Shown here: piece by piece, positions 8,402 to 18,013 of the stretch | Numbering within the stretch: the first letter of the stretch is position 1 | Layout of the letters: each line of letters begins with the position of its first letter | Origin: Limosilactobacillus secaliphilus | GTDB lineage: Bacteria > Bacillota > Bacilli > Lactobacillales > Lactobacillaceae | NCBI RefSeq assembly: GCF_001437055.1 | Contig: NZ_JQBW01000009.1 | Span: 1,209-65,208, forward strand | Direction: 5' to 3' | DNA length: 64,000 nt | Notes under the pieces: model-generated | Seen by the model: only the letters and a program-made list of their open reading frames with translations | Databases searched by the model: none | Told to the model about the DNA's origin: nothing | Translations under genes and position numbers: made by a program

Positions 8402-9253
8402 ATGAAAAAGATAGAAATTGCAGAAGATTGGGTGCAGCGCCACCTGGACATATTTGCCTGCCCAATTTGTGGCCAACCCATTGAAAAGATCGACCAACAG
8501 CAATTGGTCTGTGTCAACCAGCATCGGATCAACTTTAACAAGCACGGCTACCTATATTTGTTGAACCATGGCGAGAGCTCTGAATATGATCGGGAGATGC
8601 TGAGTGCTCGTCGCCAAATGCTTGACGCGGGTCTCTTTTTGCCAATTGTAAAGACCATTGCCCAACAAATTGGCAGTCGGCCTCAGCGGATCTTAGACGT
8701 CGGTTGTGGTGAGGGGACACCCTTATATCAGTTAGCAAATATTTTAGCCGACCCCGAGAACGCCTATGTGGGTTTTGACATTTCTCGGGCGGGCATCCAG
8801 CTGGCCACTCAATTGGATCCGCAACTGTTTTTCTGTCTAGCCGATTTGCGGGCCTTGCCATTTCAAAACGAATCATTTGATACGATCATCGACCTGTTTT
8901 CACCATCCGATTATCAGGAGTTCGACCGTGTCTTGAAGGCAGGCGGACAAGTCATCAAAGTCATTCCGGATAATGACTACCTGCCGCAACTACGGGCATG
9001 TTTGTATGATGAGGATGACCCACATCGTCATTACAGCAATCAGTCGGTGAAGGAGCGTTTCCTGGAGCATTATCCAAAGGCAGAAGTAAAACCAATGAGC
9101 TATGATTTCAAGCTGCCAAGTGACTTGCGCCATGCCATGGTAATGATGTCGCCACTGCATTGGGGAAGTGGGGCCCATCAGCTGACCAACGAGGATTATC
9201 AACGGCTTGACCGCGTCACTGTCAACGTTAATTTGCTGCTTGCAAAAAAGTAA
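8402..9253 (+). CDS. rlmA: 23S rRNA guanine-N1 methyltransferase, RlmA family
   Basis: S-adenosylmethionine-dependent methylation of 23S rRNA around G745/G748. An N-terminal zinc site is visible as C20-x2-C23...C37-x3-H41, followed by the Rossmann SAM motif ILDVGCGEGTP near residue 97 and a DLFSPSDYQE active-site-like segment. The length of 283 fits RlmA/TlrB. TlrB-type members confer macrolide resistance, but that cannot be claimed here. It starts after AAGGTGA and is a single-gene unit. Confidence 0.88.
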   Translation: MKKIEIAEDWVQRHLDIFACPICGQPIEKIDQQQLVCVNQHRINFNKHGYLYLLNHGESSEYDREMLSARRQMLDAGLFLPIVKTIAQQIGSRPQRILDVGCGEGTPLYQLANILADPENAYVGFDISRAGIQLATQLDPQLFFCLADLRALPFQNESFDTIIDLFSPSDYQEFDRVLKAGGQVIKVIPDNDYLPQLRACLYDEDDPHRHYSNQSVKERFLEHYPKAEVKPMSYDFKLPSDLRHAMVMMSPLHWGSGAHQLTNEDYQRLDRVTVNVNLLLAKK

Positions 9254-9291
9254 AAAAACTATAACTTTTTGCTGGCATTTTATAAAGATTG

Positions 9292-9300
9292 TGGTATTAT
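9292..9300 (+). promoter_or_regulatory. Extended -10 promoter of the trmL leader
   Basis: TGGTATTAT (TGN plus TATTAT) with a weak -35 TTGCTG at 9269-9274. It would start an RNA near 9307 that runs through two hairpins before trmL. Confidence 0.5.
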
Positions 9301-9306
9301 ATTTAT

Positions 9307-9415
9307 CAGAAATCGTTTAGCAAGCGACATCGATCTGCATCGTTGGTACTTGCTAAGGAGTACTTCATCAAAGCAGCGTTTCGCCGTGCCCACACCGAGA
9401 CCCTGCTTTTTTTAT
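9307..9415 (+). ncRNA. Structured leader or small RNA ending in a terminator, upstream of trmL
   Basis: Hairpin 1 pairs TTAGCAAG (9317-9324) with CTTGCTAA (9349-9356) around an inner CGAT/ATCG stem. Hairpin 2 pairs AGCAGCGTTTCG (9372-9383) with CGAGACCCTGCT (9396-9407), with one mismatch and one wobble, followed by seven T. An SD-like AAGGAG follows hairpin 1. There is no T-box motif or other class I recognise. It could be an attenuator of trmL-ftsK or a stand-alone RNA of about 110 nt. Confidence 0.55.
9372..9414 (+). terminator. Intrinsic terminator 29 bp before the trmL start
   Basis: A stem of about 12 bp followed by TTTTTTT. It sits between the promoter at 9292-9300 and trmL, with no gene in between, so read-through control or a small RNA is implied. 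Confidence 0.75.
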
Positions 9416-9442
9416 TTGCCTAAATTAAAGGAGATCCGTGTT

Positions 9443-9952
9443 TTGACCAATCATATTGTTTTATTTGAACCCCTTTTTCCAGCCAACACTGGCAATATTG
9501 CCCGGACCTGTGCGGGGACTGACACGGTCCTCCATTTGATTAAGCCATTGGGATTTTCCACCGATGACAAACACATGAAACGGGCCGGCCTGGACTACTG
9601 GAATTCGGTGAAGGTGGTTTACCATGACGATTTACAGGCGTTCATGGCAACCGTACCCGACATTAATCAGCTCTACCTGGTTTCCAAATTTGCGACCCGT
9701 GATTATACGGAAGTTGATTACACACTACCGGGTGACCATTACTTCCTCTTTGGTAAGGAAACGACGGGGCTGCCGGAACCATTCATGCGGCGCTACCCAG
9801 AACAGGCGATCCGGATTCCGCAGGATGATTCCCATATCCGCGCGTTGAACCTTTCCAACAGTGTGGCGATCGTTATCTACGAAGCCTTGCGTCAGCAGCA
9901 GTTTCCAAATCTGGCCCGGGTTCACCGTTATCCGTTTGATAAGTTAAAGTAA
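9443..9952 (+). CDS. trmL: tRNA (cytidine/uridine-2'-O)-methyltransferase TrmL
   Basis: A SPOUT/TrmH-superfamily enzyme that 2'-O-methylates the wobble base 34 of tRNA-Leu isoacceptors. The 169-residue protein starts [22 protein letters not shown] and ends with the knot motifs [13 protein letters not shown] and IRIPQ...[19 protein letters not shown], as in TrmL/YibK. The start is TTG, 9 nt after AAAGGAG; longer in-frame starts would run through the leader terminator. ftsK follows 13 nt later. Confidence 0.92.
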   Translation: MTNHIVLFEPLFPANTGNIARTCAGTDTVLHLIKPLGFSTDDKHMKRAGLDYWNSVKVVYHDDLQAFMATVPDINQLYLVSKFATRDYTEVDYTLPGDHYFLFGKETTGLPEPFMRRYPEQAIRIPQDDSHIRALNLSNSVAIVIYEALRQQQFPNLARVHRYPFDKLK

Positions 9953-9965
9953 GGAGCACCATTGC

Positions 9966-12269
9966 ATGGCAGTTAGAAGAAAAAGGCGTTCAAGAACCCG
10001 CCAACAGTCAAAGTCAACGGCTAGAGGTCGTCCGCGCCTGGCAGGGAGTTTAGCTGGCGTCTTAATCATCCTGCTAACCTTAACCGGTGTCTTTAATCTA
10101 GGCCTGATTGGTGAGCTGGTTAACGGTCTGTATCAATTTTTGGTTGGTCAAAGCAGATTTGTGCTGATGGTCATCGTCTGCCTATACGCACTTTGTTTGA
10201 TTGTCTACAATCGTCTGGCACGATTCCGGATTCGCTGGGTGGTCGGCTTCCTCATCTTTTATGCCGGCTTGTTAATTTTGCTGCATGCCCAGATGTTTGC
10301 ACAACTGAATCAACATACTCACTTCATGACGATTACCATGAACCACCTCGAGCAGTCGTTTATGAATGACAACACTGTCCCGATCGGTGGTGGCCTGCTG
10401 GGAGGCTTGCTCTTTTCACTGGCGGTGACGCTGCTGAGCATCAAGGGAGCACCAGCATGTGCCTGGCTGTTGATGATTGTTGGGGCCATTGTCTTCTTTG
10501 ATGTGCCGTGGCAAACGATCATGGCGCATGGCGGGCAAACAGTTGTTAAGGGATGGCATGCATGCCGGCAGTGGTTGAGCAATCGGGGAGATTCGTCAGC
10601 TAAAAGGCAGCCGGCCATTCACACCCCGTTGGTCAAGAGTAATGCGCCAGCTTCGCAACAGCCGGCGACGGATGCCCATGCTGCGCAGACCAAGCTCCCA
10701 ATTAGTGATACTGAGCCCAAGATTACGGTGGCCAACAGTTCGCAAGCTGACAAGGCTGCTCCTGCAAGCACGGCTTCTGCAGCTAGTCAACCAGCAAGTG
10801 AAGCCGAGAATGACGATTTTGATGTTAACGTTTTGGACAATGATCAAAGTGACAGTGATTACCAGCTGCCACCGGTCAGTCTCTTAACCAAAGTCGGCAG
10901 CACCGACCAAACCAGCGACTTGAAATCGATCAAGTCGAATACGAAGAAACTGCAGTCCACTTTGAAGTCATTCGGCGTGGACGCCACGGTTGAAAATGTC
11001 AACCTCGGTCCTTCAGTGACTAAGTATGAACTGCGGCCGGCTGTCGGAGTTAAGGTCAGCCGGATCACTCATTTGGCGGATGACTTGGCATTGGCACTGG
11101 CAGCAAAGGATATCCGGATTGAAGCCCCAATTCCTGGCAAGTCCTTAATCGGGATTGAAGTTCCGAATAAGAAGATTGCTACGGTGGGCTTCCGTGACAT
11201 GATCGAAGCCGTACCGCCACACCACGACAAACCGTTGGAGGTGGCATTAGGCCGGACGGTGACTGGTGAAGTAATGACGGCCGACCTAACCAAGATGCCC
11301 CACCTGTTGATCGCCGGTGCCACTGGTAGTGGTAAATCGGTGGCCATCAATGTGATTATCACGAGCATCCTTTTAAACGCCAAACCCCACCAGGTTAAGT
11401 TCCTGATGATTGACCCCAAGAAGGTTGAGCTGAGTGTCTATAATGGCATTCCGCACTTGCTATCGCCCGTTGTTTCCGATCCTAAGAAGGCGGCCCGGGC
11501 GTTAGGCAAAGTGGTCAGTGAAATGGAGCGGCGCTATGAATTGTTTGCTCATTTTGGCATTCGCAACATCAAGGGCTACAACGCCCAGGTAAAGGCACAC
11601 CCAGAAGATGAGAACCACCACTACCTACCGTTGATTCTGGTCATCGTTGACGAATTGTCTGACTTGATGATGACGGTTTCCAAGGACGTGGAAGATGCTA
11701 TCGTCCGGATCGCGCAAATGGGGCGGGCGGCTGGTATCCACATGATCCTGGCTACCCAGCGGCCGTCCGTTGATGTCATTACAGGTTTGATTAAAGCCAA
11801 CGTGCCATCACGGATTGCATTTGCCGTTTCCAGTGGGGTTGATTCAAGAACCATCTTGGGAACCAATGGGGCGGAAAAACTGTTGGGTCGTGGTGACATG
11901 CTCTTTCAACCGATCGATCAGAACAAACCAACTCGTGTCCAGGGGGCATTTATCTCTGATCATGATGTTGAAGCGGTTGTTGACTTCATCAAGAAGGAAC
12001 AACCGGCTCACTATGACGAAAAGATGGTCGTCAGTGATGCTGAAATTAAGCAGGAAGAAAACCAAGAAGAGCAGGATTCTTTGTTCCCCGAAGCCGTAAA
12101 ATTCGTAATCCAGGAACAAAAGGCCTCGACTTCTTTGATTCAACGGCGCTTCCGGATTGGTTATAACCGGGCTGCGCGGATCATTGATGACATGGAGCAA
12201 CAGGGCTATATCGGCCCAGCCAATGGGTCCAAGCCTCGTGAAGTCTACAAAGAACCACCGTCTAAGTAA
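9966..12269 (+). CDS. ftsK: DNA translocase FtsK/SpoIIIE
   Basis: A membrane-anchored ATPase that pumps chromosome ends through the closing septum. Of its 767 residues, about 25-190 hold four or more hydrophobic segments. A low-complexity Ser/Ala/Gln/Asp linker (about 215-290) follows, then the motor with Walker A GATGSGKS near 451 and Walker [10 protein letters not shown]. The C-terminal winged-helix gamma domain ([20 protein letters not shown]) recognises KOPS/SRS. It starts 13 bp after trmL and ends in a terminator. Confidence 0.96.
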   Translation: MAVRRKRRSRTRQQSKSTARGRPRLAGSLAGVLIILLTLTGVFNLGLIGELVNGLYQFLVGQSRFVLMVIVCLYALCLIVYNRLARFRIRWVVGFLIFYAGLLILLHAQMFAQLNQHTHFMTITMNHLEQSFMNDNTVPIGGGLLGGLLFSLAVTLLSIKGAPACAWLLMIVGAIVFFDVPWQTIMAHGGQTVVKGWHACRQWLSNRGDSSAKRQPAIHTPLVKSNAPASQQPATDAHAAQTKLPISDTEPKITVANSSQADKAAPASTASAASQPASEAENDDFDVNVLDNDQSDSDYQLPPVSLLTKVGSTDQTSDLKSIKSNTKKLQSTLKSFGVDATVENVNLGPSVTKYELRPAVGVKVSRITHLADDLALALAAKDIRIEAPIPGKSLIGIEVPNKKIATVGFRDMIEAVPPHHDKPLEVALGRTVTGEVMTADLTKMPHLLIAGATGSGKSVAINVIITSILLNAKPHQVKFLMIDPKKVELSVYNGIPHLLSPVVSDPKKAARALGKVVSEMERRYELFAHFGIRNIKGYNAQVKAHPEDENHHYLPLILVIVDELSDLMMTVSKDVEDAIVRIAQMGRAAGIHMILATQRPSVDVITGLIKANVPSRIAFAVSSGVDSRTILGTNGAEKLLGRGDMLFQPIDQNKPTRVQGAFISDHDVEAVVDFIKKEQPAHYDEKMVVSDAEIKQEENQEEQDSLFPEAVKFVIQEQKASTSLIQRRFRIGYNRAARIIDDMEQQGYIGPANGSKPREVYKEPPSK

Positions 12270-12274
12270 TAATT

Positions 12275-12308
12275 AAGGCCGCTAGTGATTAGCTAGCGGC
12301 CTTTGTAT
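12275..12308 (+). terminator. ftsK terminator
   Basis: Stem AAGGCCGCTAG / CTAGCGGCCTT with loop TGATTAG, then T-rich sequence. Confidence 0.88.
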
Positions 12309-12318
12309 TGTGATTGAT

Positions 12319-12438
12319 TTAGAACATGCCTAATGAAGAAACCGCACCGAGGATCAATGACCCCAACATTGCGATTAACATTAGCCAGACGGCAATCATC
12401 GTGATCTTTTGAAAAGTTGATTTTTTCTTCTTTTGCAT
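12319..12438 (-). CDS. DUF4044-type small membrane protein
   Basis: A 39-residue microprotein, too short for usual ORF cut-offs. It has a basic head (MQKKKKSTFQK) followed by one hydrophobic helix (ITMIAVWLMLIAMLGSLIL) and a short tail ending SLGMF. This layout matches the DUF4044 family of lactobacilli and other Lactobacillales. AAAGGA lies 8 nt before the ATG; an ATG three codons upstream is too close to it. Convergent with ftsK. Function unknown. Confidence 0.78.
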   Translation of the reverse strand: MQKKKKSTFQKITMIAVWLMLIAMLGSLILGAVSSLGMF

Positions 12439-12553
12439 TTCGCCCATCCTTTGTTTATTGACTGCACATAGTTTAAACAATTGCCGCCACAATTTCAAAT
12501 TCTGCTTAGTAATGATAAGATAAGCTTAAAGAAAAGAGATAGGGAGAGGCATT

Positions 12554-12910
12554 ATGAAGATTCACCAGTTGCTAATTCAGCTGCTGATACTGATCATCTA
12601 TTGGCTGATTGAAAAACTTTGGTCTAAGATTCGCTCATCTAACCGGCCAGGCAGAAAACGCGTCCATTATCCAGCCGCTTGGACAATCTTATTGCTGTTA
12701 TTGATCTGGTGGAAAGTGGGGACTTACTACTTTGCTTATCCGGCAGCCATTTTGTCCTTGTTTGGGCTCATCTTGGCTTGTTTACAACGTTATCAAACGG
12801 GTGAATTCCTCTATTCCCGTTTTTGGATTGCTTACTGGCGTTTGGCTTGCTTGATGACCGTCGTTTTCTTCGTATTTGCCAACTTGCTACCACCATTACC
12901 CACCGCTTAA
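12554..12910 (+). CDS. DUF3397 family membrane protein
   Basis: 118 residues with four predicted membrane helices (about 5-20, 43-58, 60-78 and 92-112), basic loops and a GRKR segment. Its family, size and position directly before mraZ match the DUF3397 proteins found at the head of the dcw cluster in lactobacilli. The ATG follows GGGAGAGG. A terminator separates it from mraZ. No function is known. Confidence 0.8.
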   Translation: MKIHQLLIQLLILIIYWLIEKLWSKIRSSNRPGRKRVHYPAAWTILLLLLIWWKVGTYYFAYPAAILSLFGLILACLQRYQTGEFLYSRFWIAYWRLACLMTVVFFVFANLLPPLPTA

Positions 12911-12934
12911 AAACGTTGATAAATCAATGATTAT

Positions 12935-12966
12935 CAGGTCCTCTGCTTGCAGGGGATCTTTTTTTG
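12935..12966 (+). terminator. Terminator between DUF3397 gene and mraZ
   Basis: Stem GGTCCTCTGC / GCAGGGGATC with loop TT and wobble pairs, followed by seven T. It isolates the mraZ promoter. Confidence 0.82.
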
Positions 12967-12995
12967 TTGCTTTTTATGGTAAATGGTGAAACAGT

Positions 12996-13025
12996 GTGGT
13001 GAGAAGTGGGGGATTGTGGTAGAAT
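12996..13025 (+). promoter_or_regulatory. mraZ promoter with MraZ-type operator repeats
   Basis: GTGG occurs at 12996, 13006 and 13016, exactly 10 bp apart, matching the known arrangement of MraZ boxes (TGGGN separated by 5 nt). The last copy merges into an extended -10 (TGGTAGAAT, 13017-13025), so MraZ bound here would block its own promoter. Confidence 0.6.
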
Positions 13026-13062
13026 TGACGATGTGATCATGGAAGAAAAGGGGTGATTAGTC

Positions 13063-13491
13063 GTGTTCATGGGTGAGTTTAATCACACAATAGATAACAA
13101 GGGCCGGCTAATCATTCCCGCAAAGTTTCGTTCCCAACTGGGCGAACGGTTTGTGATTACACGGGGCATGGATAAATGCCTTTCTGGCTACTCGATGAAA
13201 GAGTGGGAGCAGTTGAAAGACCAGCTCAGTAAGCTGCCAATGACGAAGAAGAACGTTCGTCAGTTTGTCCGGCTGATTTATTCCGCAGCCATTGAATGCG
13301 AGTTCGATCGGCAAGGACGGGTTAACTTATCCCAGACATTGATCGATTATGCTGACATTAAGAAGAAGTGCATGATCGTTGGGGTTTCATCACATTTTGA
13401 AATTTGGGATGAAGCTGCTTGGAAGAAGTACAGTGCGGATGCCGCTGAAGACTTTGACGACGTTGCTGAACAAATTGATTTTGATTTTTAA
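13063..13491 (+). CDS. mraZ: Transcriptional regulator MraZ
   Basis: First gene of the division and cell-wall cluster; a DNA-binding autorepressor with AbrB-like folds. It has 142 residues with two copies of the DxxGR motif (DNKGRLIIP near 10, DRQGRVNL near 85), as in the whole family. GTG is preferred over ATG 13069 because AAGGGGTG is 8 nt upstream and homologues start MFMGEF. Three 10-bp-spaced GTGG repeats precede it. rsmH follows within 12 bp. Confidence 0.95.
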   Translation: MFMGEFNHTIDNKGRLIIPAKFRSQLGERFVITRGMDKCLSGYSMKEWEQLKDQLSKLPMTKKNVRQFVRLIYSAAIECEFDRQGRVNLSQTLIDYADIKKKCMIVGVSSHFEIWDEAAWKKYSADAAEDFDDVAEQIDFDF

Positions 13492-13503
13492 CGGAGGGTG
13501 CCA

Positions 13504-14445
13504 ATGGAGTTTAAACATGTGACTGTGCTCTTACACGAGGCAGTTGATAATTTAAATATCCAGCCCAATGGCACTTACGTCGATGCCACACTCGGTGGTG
13601 GCGGTCATACTTCCCTGATCCTTTCACATTTGCAAAATGGTCACTTGTATTCGTTTGATCAAGACCGTGAAGCAATCGAATATAATCAACAGCATTTGCA
13701 AACGGCCATTCAGTCAGGTCGGTTGACTTTGATTGAAGACAACTTCCGCCATTTAAAAGCGGCATTGGCTAAGCAACATGTATCGTCAATCGACGGCATT
13801 GTTTATGATTTGGGTGTTTCCTCGCCACAGTTTGACGAAAGTAATCGGGGCTTTTCTTACCAGCATGATGCCGAGTTGGACATGCGGATGAATCAAGAAC
13901 AGAAGCTGTCAGCCAAGACCATCGTCAATGAATGGCCATATGAAGACTTGGTGCGGATCCTTTATCGCTATGGTGAAGAGAAGTTCGCTAAGTCAATTGC
14001 GCGAAACATTGAACGGACGCGGCAACATCAGCCCATCACCACCACCTTTCAACTGGTTGACGTCATCAAGGAAGCGATCCCGGCACGCGCAAGGCGACAT
14101 GGTGGTCACCCAGCCAAGAAGAGTTTTCAAGCAATTCGGATTGCGGTCAACGATGAATTGGGAGCGTTGGAAGAATCGCTTGAGCAGGCACTGGCTTTAT
14201 TGAATCCAGGTGGCCGCATCAGTGTGATTACTTTCCAATCACTGGAAGATCGGCTAGTAAAGACAATGTTTAGGGAAAAGAGTTCATTGCCAGAATTGCC
14301 GCCAGGATTGCCAATCATTCCGAAAGAGCAACAGCCAGATTTTAAATTAGTTAACAAAAAACCAATTGAACCCAGTCAAGAGGAATTAGCGGTTAACCAC
14401 CGCGCACACAGTGCAAAATTAAGGGTTATCGAAAAAATTAAATAG
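13504..14445 (+). CDS. rsmH: 16S rRNA (cytosine1402-N4)-methyltransferase RsmH
   Basis: Methylates C1402 in the ribosomal P site using S-adenosylmethionine. The 313-residue protein has the early [13 protein letters not shown] segment, the SAM loop [10 protein letters not shown] (about 30-39), LGVSSPQFD and the C-terminal [13 protein letters not shown] typical of MraW. ATG 13504 fits GGAGG spacing; a GTG at 13498 overlaps the ribosome binding site. ftsL follows. Confidence 0.97.
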   Translation: MEFKHVTVLLHEAVDNLNIQPNGTYVDATLGGGGHTSLILSHLQNGHLYSFDQDREAIEYNQQHLQTAIQSGRLTLIEDNFRHLKAALAKQHVSSIDGIVYDLGVSSPQFDESNRGFSYQHDAELDMRMNQEQKLSAKTIVNEWPYEDLVRILYRYGEEKFAKSIARNIERTRQHQPITTTFQLVDVIKEAIPARARRHGGHPAKKSFQAIRIAVNDELGALEESLEQALALLNPGGRISVITFQSLEDRLVKTMFREKSSLPELPPGLPIIPKEQQPDFKLVNKKPIEPSQEELAVNHRAHSAKLRVIEKIK

Positions 14446-14467
14446 TTAGTTAAGGATCGTGTTTGAA

Positions 14468-14836
14468 ATGGATTGGAATACTAATACCGCAAGACAACTG
14501 AACAGAGGAACACAAACACAAAGTCAAGTGCACCCACAGCCACGGGTGAACCCGACTAACAAAACGATTCCATATTCAAAGTTTGAGTGTTTGTTAACCA
14601 CTGTCTGTGCGGCCATCGTGGTCTGGATGATGATCACGTTGGTTAGCACAAAGATCAGTATTAGTAGTGCACAACATCAATTACAAAGCGTGCAGACGAG
14701 CATCAGTGCCGTCAACAATTCCAACATCAGCAAACGCGAAGAAATTAGTGATTTAATGAGTCAGTCACATTTAAAGAAAACTGCGGTAAAATATAATTTT
14801 AAAGATGCAAATTCTGATGTAAGGAACGTTAAGTAG
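14468..14836 (+). CDS. ftsL: Cell division protein FtsL
   Basis: A bitopic divisome protein that forms a coiled-coil complex with DivIC and DivIB. 122 residues: a Gln/Asn-rich cytoplasmic head, one membrane helix (about 44-64, LLTTVCAAIVVWMMITLV) and an extracellular coiled-coil tail with heptads. Identified by position between rsmH and the PBP gene, since the family diverges fast. AAGGA lies 11 nt before the ATG; an earlier GTG overlaps it. Confidence 0.85.
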   Translation: MDWNTNTARQLNRGTQTQSQVHPQPRVNPTNKTIPYSKFECLLTTVCAAIVVWMMITLVSTKISISSAQHQLQSVQTSISAVNNSNISKREEISDLMSQSHLKKTAVKYNFKDANSDVRNVK

Positions 14837-14838
14837 TA

Positions 14839-16992
14839 ATGAAATTTAAACGTCATTCTCAACGAACGATAAATAGGGGACATAAGCGCAACGAGCGTGG
14901 TTTCGGCCAATGGTTGCGGATTGTGGCAATCATTGTCTTCCTCTTATTTATCGTTCGTTTTGGTTCCGTTGCAATTTTTAAAGATGTTAAAAATCATGAC
15001 CTGGAGAGTGCTGCTCAAGAGCGTTACACCAGGTCACAGTTTGTGCGTGCCCGGCGCGGTAAGATCACGGATGCACAAGGCAATATCTTAGCCGAGGATA
15101 GCAATTCATACACCGTCTATGCCGTGCTTGACCGCCAACAAAAGGATAAAAACGGCAAGCCTAAATACGTAGCCGACAAGCGAAAGACTGCCAAAGTGTT
15201 GTCATCATATTTGGACATTCCCGAAAAAAAGATCTACAAAGATTTAAATCCCAAGAAGAAGGATATCTTCCAAGTTCAGTTTGGGCCGAACGGGAGCAAC
15301 CTTTCCGTCAACAAGATGGAGGAGATTAAGAACCGCCACTTACCGGGAATCAAGTTCATCAAGAATCCTGCTCGTCAGTATCCGGAAGGTAACTTTGCCC
15401 GGCAGTTGATCGGGCTGGCTAATCCAGTGACGGACAGCAAAACCAAACAGATGACTTTAGTTGGTCGGCTTGGCCTGGAAAAGAGTCTGAACAAAGAGTT
15501 AGCGGGTCAAAACGGGATCAAGAAGTCATCCAGCGACCTTTACGGTACCCAATTGCGCAACGGTAAGCAGAAGACTTCTGCTGTCAAGAACGGTGATAAC
15601 GTCCAAACCACGTTGAATGACCGAATTCAGCGGCAATTGGAAAACAGTATCGATAATGTCAACGATCAGGCCAAACCGTCATCAATGAGTGCGGTCGTGA
15701 TGGAAGCCAAAACCGGGAAAGTCATTGCGGCAACTCAGCGGCCGAACCTGAAATCCAAGAAGCCGGTCTGGACCAACGCTTTGACGCAGGATACCTATGA
15801 ACCTGGCTCAACCATGAAGGTCATCGCTTTGAGTGCCGCCATTGATTCCGGCCACTTTAATCCGGATGCGACTTACCACTCTGGTACTTGGGACATCGGC
15901 GGCGGCAAAGTTACCGATTGGGATCCTGCTGGCTGGGGTGACATCACGTATCGTGAAGCCTTCTACCGGTCGAGTAACGTTGGTTTTGCCCACGTAGAAC
16001 AAAATATGGGGGCAAAGATCTGGAAGAGTTATCTGGACCGTTTCGGCTTCTTCAAACCGGTCCATGTTTATGGCATGTCGGATGAGTTCGCGGGTTATAG
16101 TAACTTCCGGGGTGCCTTGGAGCAATCCAACACTGCCTTTGGTCAAGGTTTAACCGTCAATACGATGCAACTGATGCAGGCCTTTTCAGCGGTTGCTAAT
16201 GATGGTAAACTGATGCGACCTTATTGGATTAATAAAGTCACCAGTCCGAATGGTAAAACGGTCAAGCAGATTCATCCTCAAGTTGTTGGTCACCCCATCA
16301 GTGCTAGCACGTCTAAGCAAGTGCGCAAGCTGATGGAAGGGGTCATCTACGACAAGAAGGGGACCGGTCAGGCTTACAAGGTTGACGGCTACCGCATTGC
16401 CGGTAAAACGGGGACTGCCCAGATCGGTGGTGCCCATGGTTATGAACAGGGTTCCAGCAATTATATCTACTCATTCGTGGGTATGCTGCCGGCCAACAAT
16501 CCGCGTTACATAATCTACCTTTCAATGAAGCAGCCAACGTCGCTGAAGGACCCGGCCGAAAAAACAATGGCGACGATTACGACACCGTTAATCAAGTCTT
16601 TGATGAGCAATGACAAGTCGCAAACGCCAAAGAACGACGGGATCGCCAACGTTCCTTCGGTCAAGGGGATGAACAAGCAGTCGGCACAAGATAAGCTCAG
16701 TAAACAACACCTGCAGGTCACCGTTTTAGGCAGTGGCAACCGGGTCACCTGGCAATCACTGACTCCTGGCAGTTCGATTGTTTACAATAACCGGATCATC
16801 TTGTTGACCAGCGGCGAGGTTAAGATGCCTGACATTACTAACTGGTCACAGGCCGATGTGAGTGCGTTATCCCAAGCTTTAGGTCTCCACCTGCATTCGT
16901 CAGGCAGTGGCTTTGTTAAGGACCAGAGCATTAAGAAGGATGCCGTGGTCAAAAAAGGACAGACTTTAGAAGTTAAGTTTGAACAACATTAA
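14839..16992 (+). CDS. pbpX: Septal penicillin-binding protein with PASTA domains (PBP2x/FtsI class)
   Basis: A class B transpeptidase that cross-links septal peptidoglycan outside the membrane. Of 717 residues, one N-terminal membrane helix lies at about 27-45, followed by a dimerisation domain. The transpeptidase motifs are S324-T-M-K327, S378-S-N380 and KTGT near 520. Two C-terminal PASTA repeats (about 605-717) bind muropeptides. It starts 2 nt after ftsL, so translation is coupled. It could equally be named pbp2B or ftsI. Confidence 0.93.
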   Translation: MKFKRHSQRTINRGHKRNERGFGQWLRIVAIIVFLLFIVRFGSVAIFKDVKNHDLESAAQERYTRSQFVRARRGKITDAQGNILAEDSNSYTVYAVLDRQQKDKNGKPKYVADKRKTAKVLSSYLDIPEKKIYKDLNPKKKDIFQVQFGPNGSNLSVNKMEEIKNRHLPGIKFIKNPARQYPEGNFARQLIGLANPVTDSKTKQMTLVGRLGLEKSLNKELAGQNGIKKSSSDLYGTQLRNGKQKTSAVKNGDNVQTTLNDRIQRQLENSIDNVNDQAKPSSMSAVVMEAKTGKVIAATQRPNLKSKKPVWTNALTQDTYEPGSTMKVIALSAAIDSGHFNPDATYHSGTWDIGGGKVTDWDPAGWGDITYREAFYRSSNVGFAHVEQNMGAKIWKSYLDRFGFFKPVHVYGMSDEFAGYSNFRGALEQSNTAFGQGLTVNTMQLMQAFSAVANDGKLMRPYWINKVTSPNGKTVKQIHPQVVGHPISASTSKQVRKLMEGVIYDKKGTGQAYKVDGYRIAGKTGTAQIGGAHGYEQGSSNYIYSFVGMLPANNPRYIIYLSMKQPTSLKDPAEKTMATITTPLIKSLMSNDKSQTPKNDGIANVPSVKGMNKQSAQDKLSKQHLQVTVLGSGNRVTWQSLTPGSSIVYNNRIILLTSGEVKMPDITNWSQADVSALSQALGLHLHSSGSGFVKDQSIKKDAVVKKGQTLEVKFEQH

Positions 16993-17024
16993 ATATTAAT
17001 AATTCAGAGAGGAAGAATATTTCG

Positions 17025-17993
17025 ATGTCACCCCAATATCTAATTAGTGGATTAGTTGCCTTATTAATTTCAGGTGCAATTACGTATTTCTTGATGCCGC
17101 ACTTGATCAAGTATTTCCGTGCCAAAAAGGAAGGCCAACAGATTCGGAAGATCGGCCCGACTTGGCATAAGAAGAAGGCCGGTACGCCGACGATGGGTGG
17201 GTTGCTCTACATCTTCGCAACCGTTGTATCCATTCTGATCGTTGCCTCCTTCAATGGCTTATTAAGCAACACGATGTGGGCACTCTTATTCACACTGGTC
17301 GTCTTTGGCCTGATTGGTATGTGGGATGACAGCATCAAGATTTTTCACCACCAGAATCAAGGCTTCAAGGCATGGCAGAAGTTTTTGTGCCAAGTCATTG
17401 CGGCCATGGTCTTCACGGTGATTTATCAACACGAAGGCTTTCAAATGGGCTTTGGCAACAGTCAGATGGGTTGGCTCTATGGGCTCTTCATCATCTTCTG
17501 GATGGTTGGTTTCTCTAACGCCGTCAACCTTACTGACGGTCTGGATGGCTTAGTCACCGGTTGTGCAACGGTTTCCTTCGTCGCTTACCTGATCATCGCA
17601 TTGGTTCAGGGACAGATGGAGGTGGCCCTCTTCTGCATGGCTTTGATTGGGGCATTGATTGGCTTCTTCCCATACAACCACAAGCCGGCGCAGATTTTCA
17701 TGGGCGACATGGGCTCCCTAGCATTGGGTGCCAGCCTGGCCGCAGTGTCGTTGCTTTTGCACCATGAATGGTCATTGTTAGTTATCGGCATTATTTACGT
17801 TGTCGAAACGGCAAGTGTTATTTTGCAAGTAATTTCCTTCAAGACCACTGGCAAGCGGATCTTCAAGATGACGCCGATTCACCACACCTTTGAATTGATG
17901 GGCTGGAGTGAATGGAAGATTGACGGTGTCTTCTGGGCAATTACTGCTGTTGCTTCGGTAATTTCATTGTTATTTATTATGTTGGTCGGCTAA
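17025..17993 (+). CDS. mraY: Phospho-N-acetylmuramoyl-pentapeptide transferase MraY
   Basis: Transfers phospho-MurNAc-pentapeptide to undecaprenyl phosphate, making lipid I at the cytoplasmic membrane. 322 residues with about ten membrane helices. Catalytic loops are visible: GLIGMWDDSIK, NAVNLTDGLDGL, FMGDMGS and the C-terminal MTPIHHTFELMGWSEWK. Ribosome binding site GAGAGGAAG. It follows the PBP gene after 32 bp and supplies substrate for MurG downstream. Confidence 0.97.
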   Translation: MSPQYLISGLVALLISGAITYFLMPHLIKYFRAKKEGQQIRKIGPTWHKKKAGTPTMGGLLYIFATVVSILIVASFNGLLSNTMWALLFTLVVFGLIGMWDDSIKIFHHQNQGFKAWQKFLCQVIAAMVFTVIYQHEGFQMGFGNSQMGWLYGLFIIFWMVGFSNAVNLTDGLDGLVTGCATVSFVAYLIIALVQGQMEVALFCMALIGALIGFFPYNHKPAQIFMGDMGSLALGASLAAVSLLLHHEWSLLVIGIIYVVETASVILQVISFKTTGKRIFKMTPIHHTFELMGWSEWKIDGVFWAITAVASVISLLFIMLVG

Positions 17994-18013
17994 TTTAAGA
18001 CGGGGTGAAACAG

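Noticed and set aside
9344-9424. 26-codon frame through the trmL leader terminator (TTG to TAA)
   Set aside because: No ribosome binding site and it contains the terminator stem; more likely RNA structure than a leader peptide.
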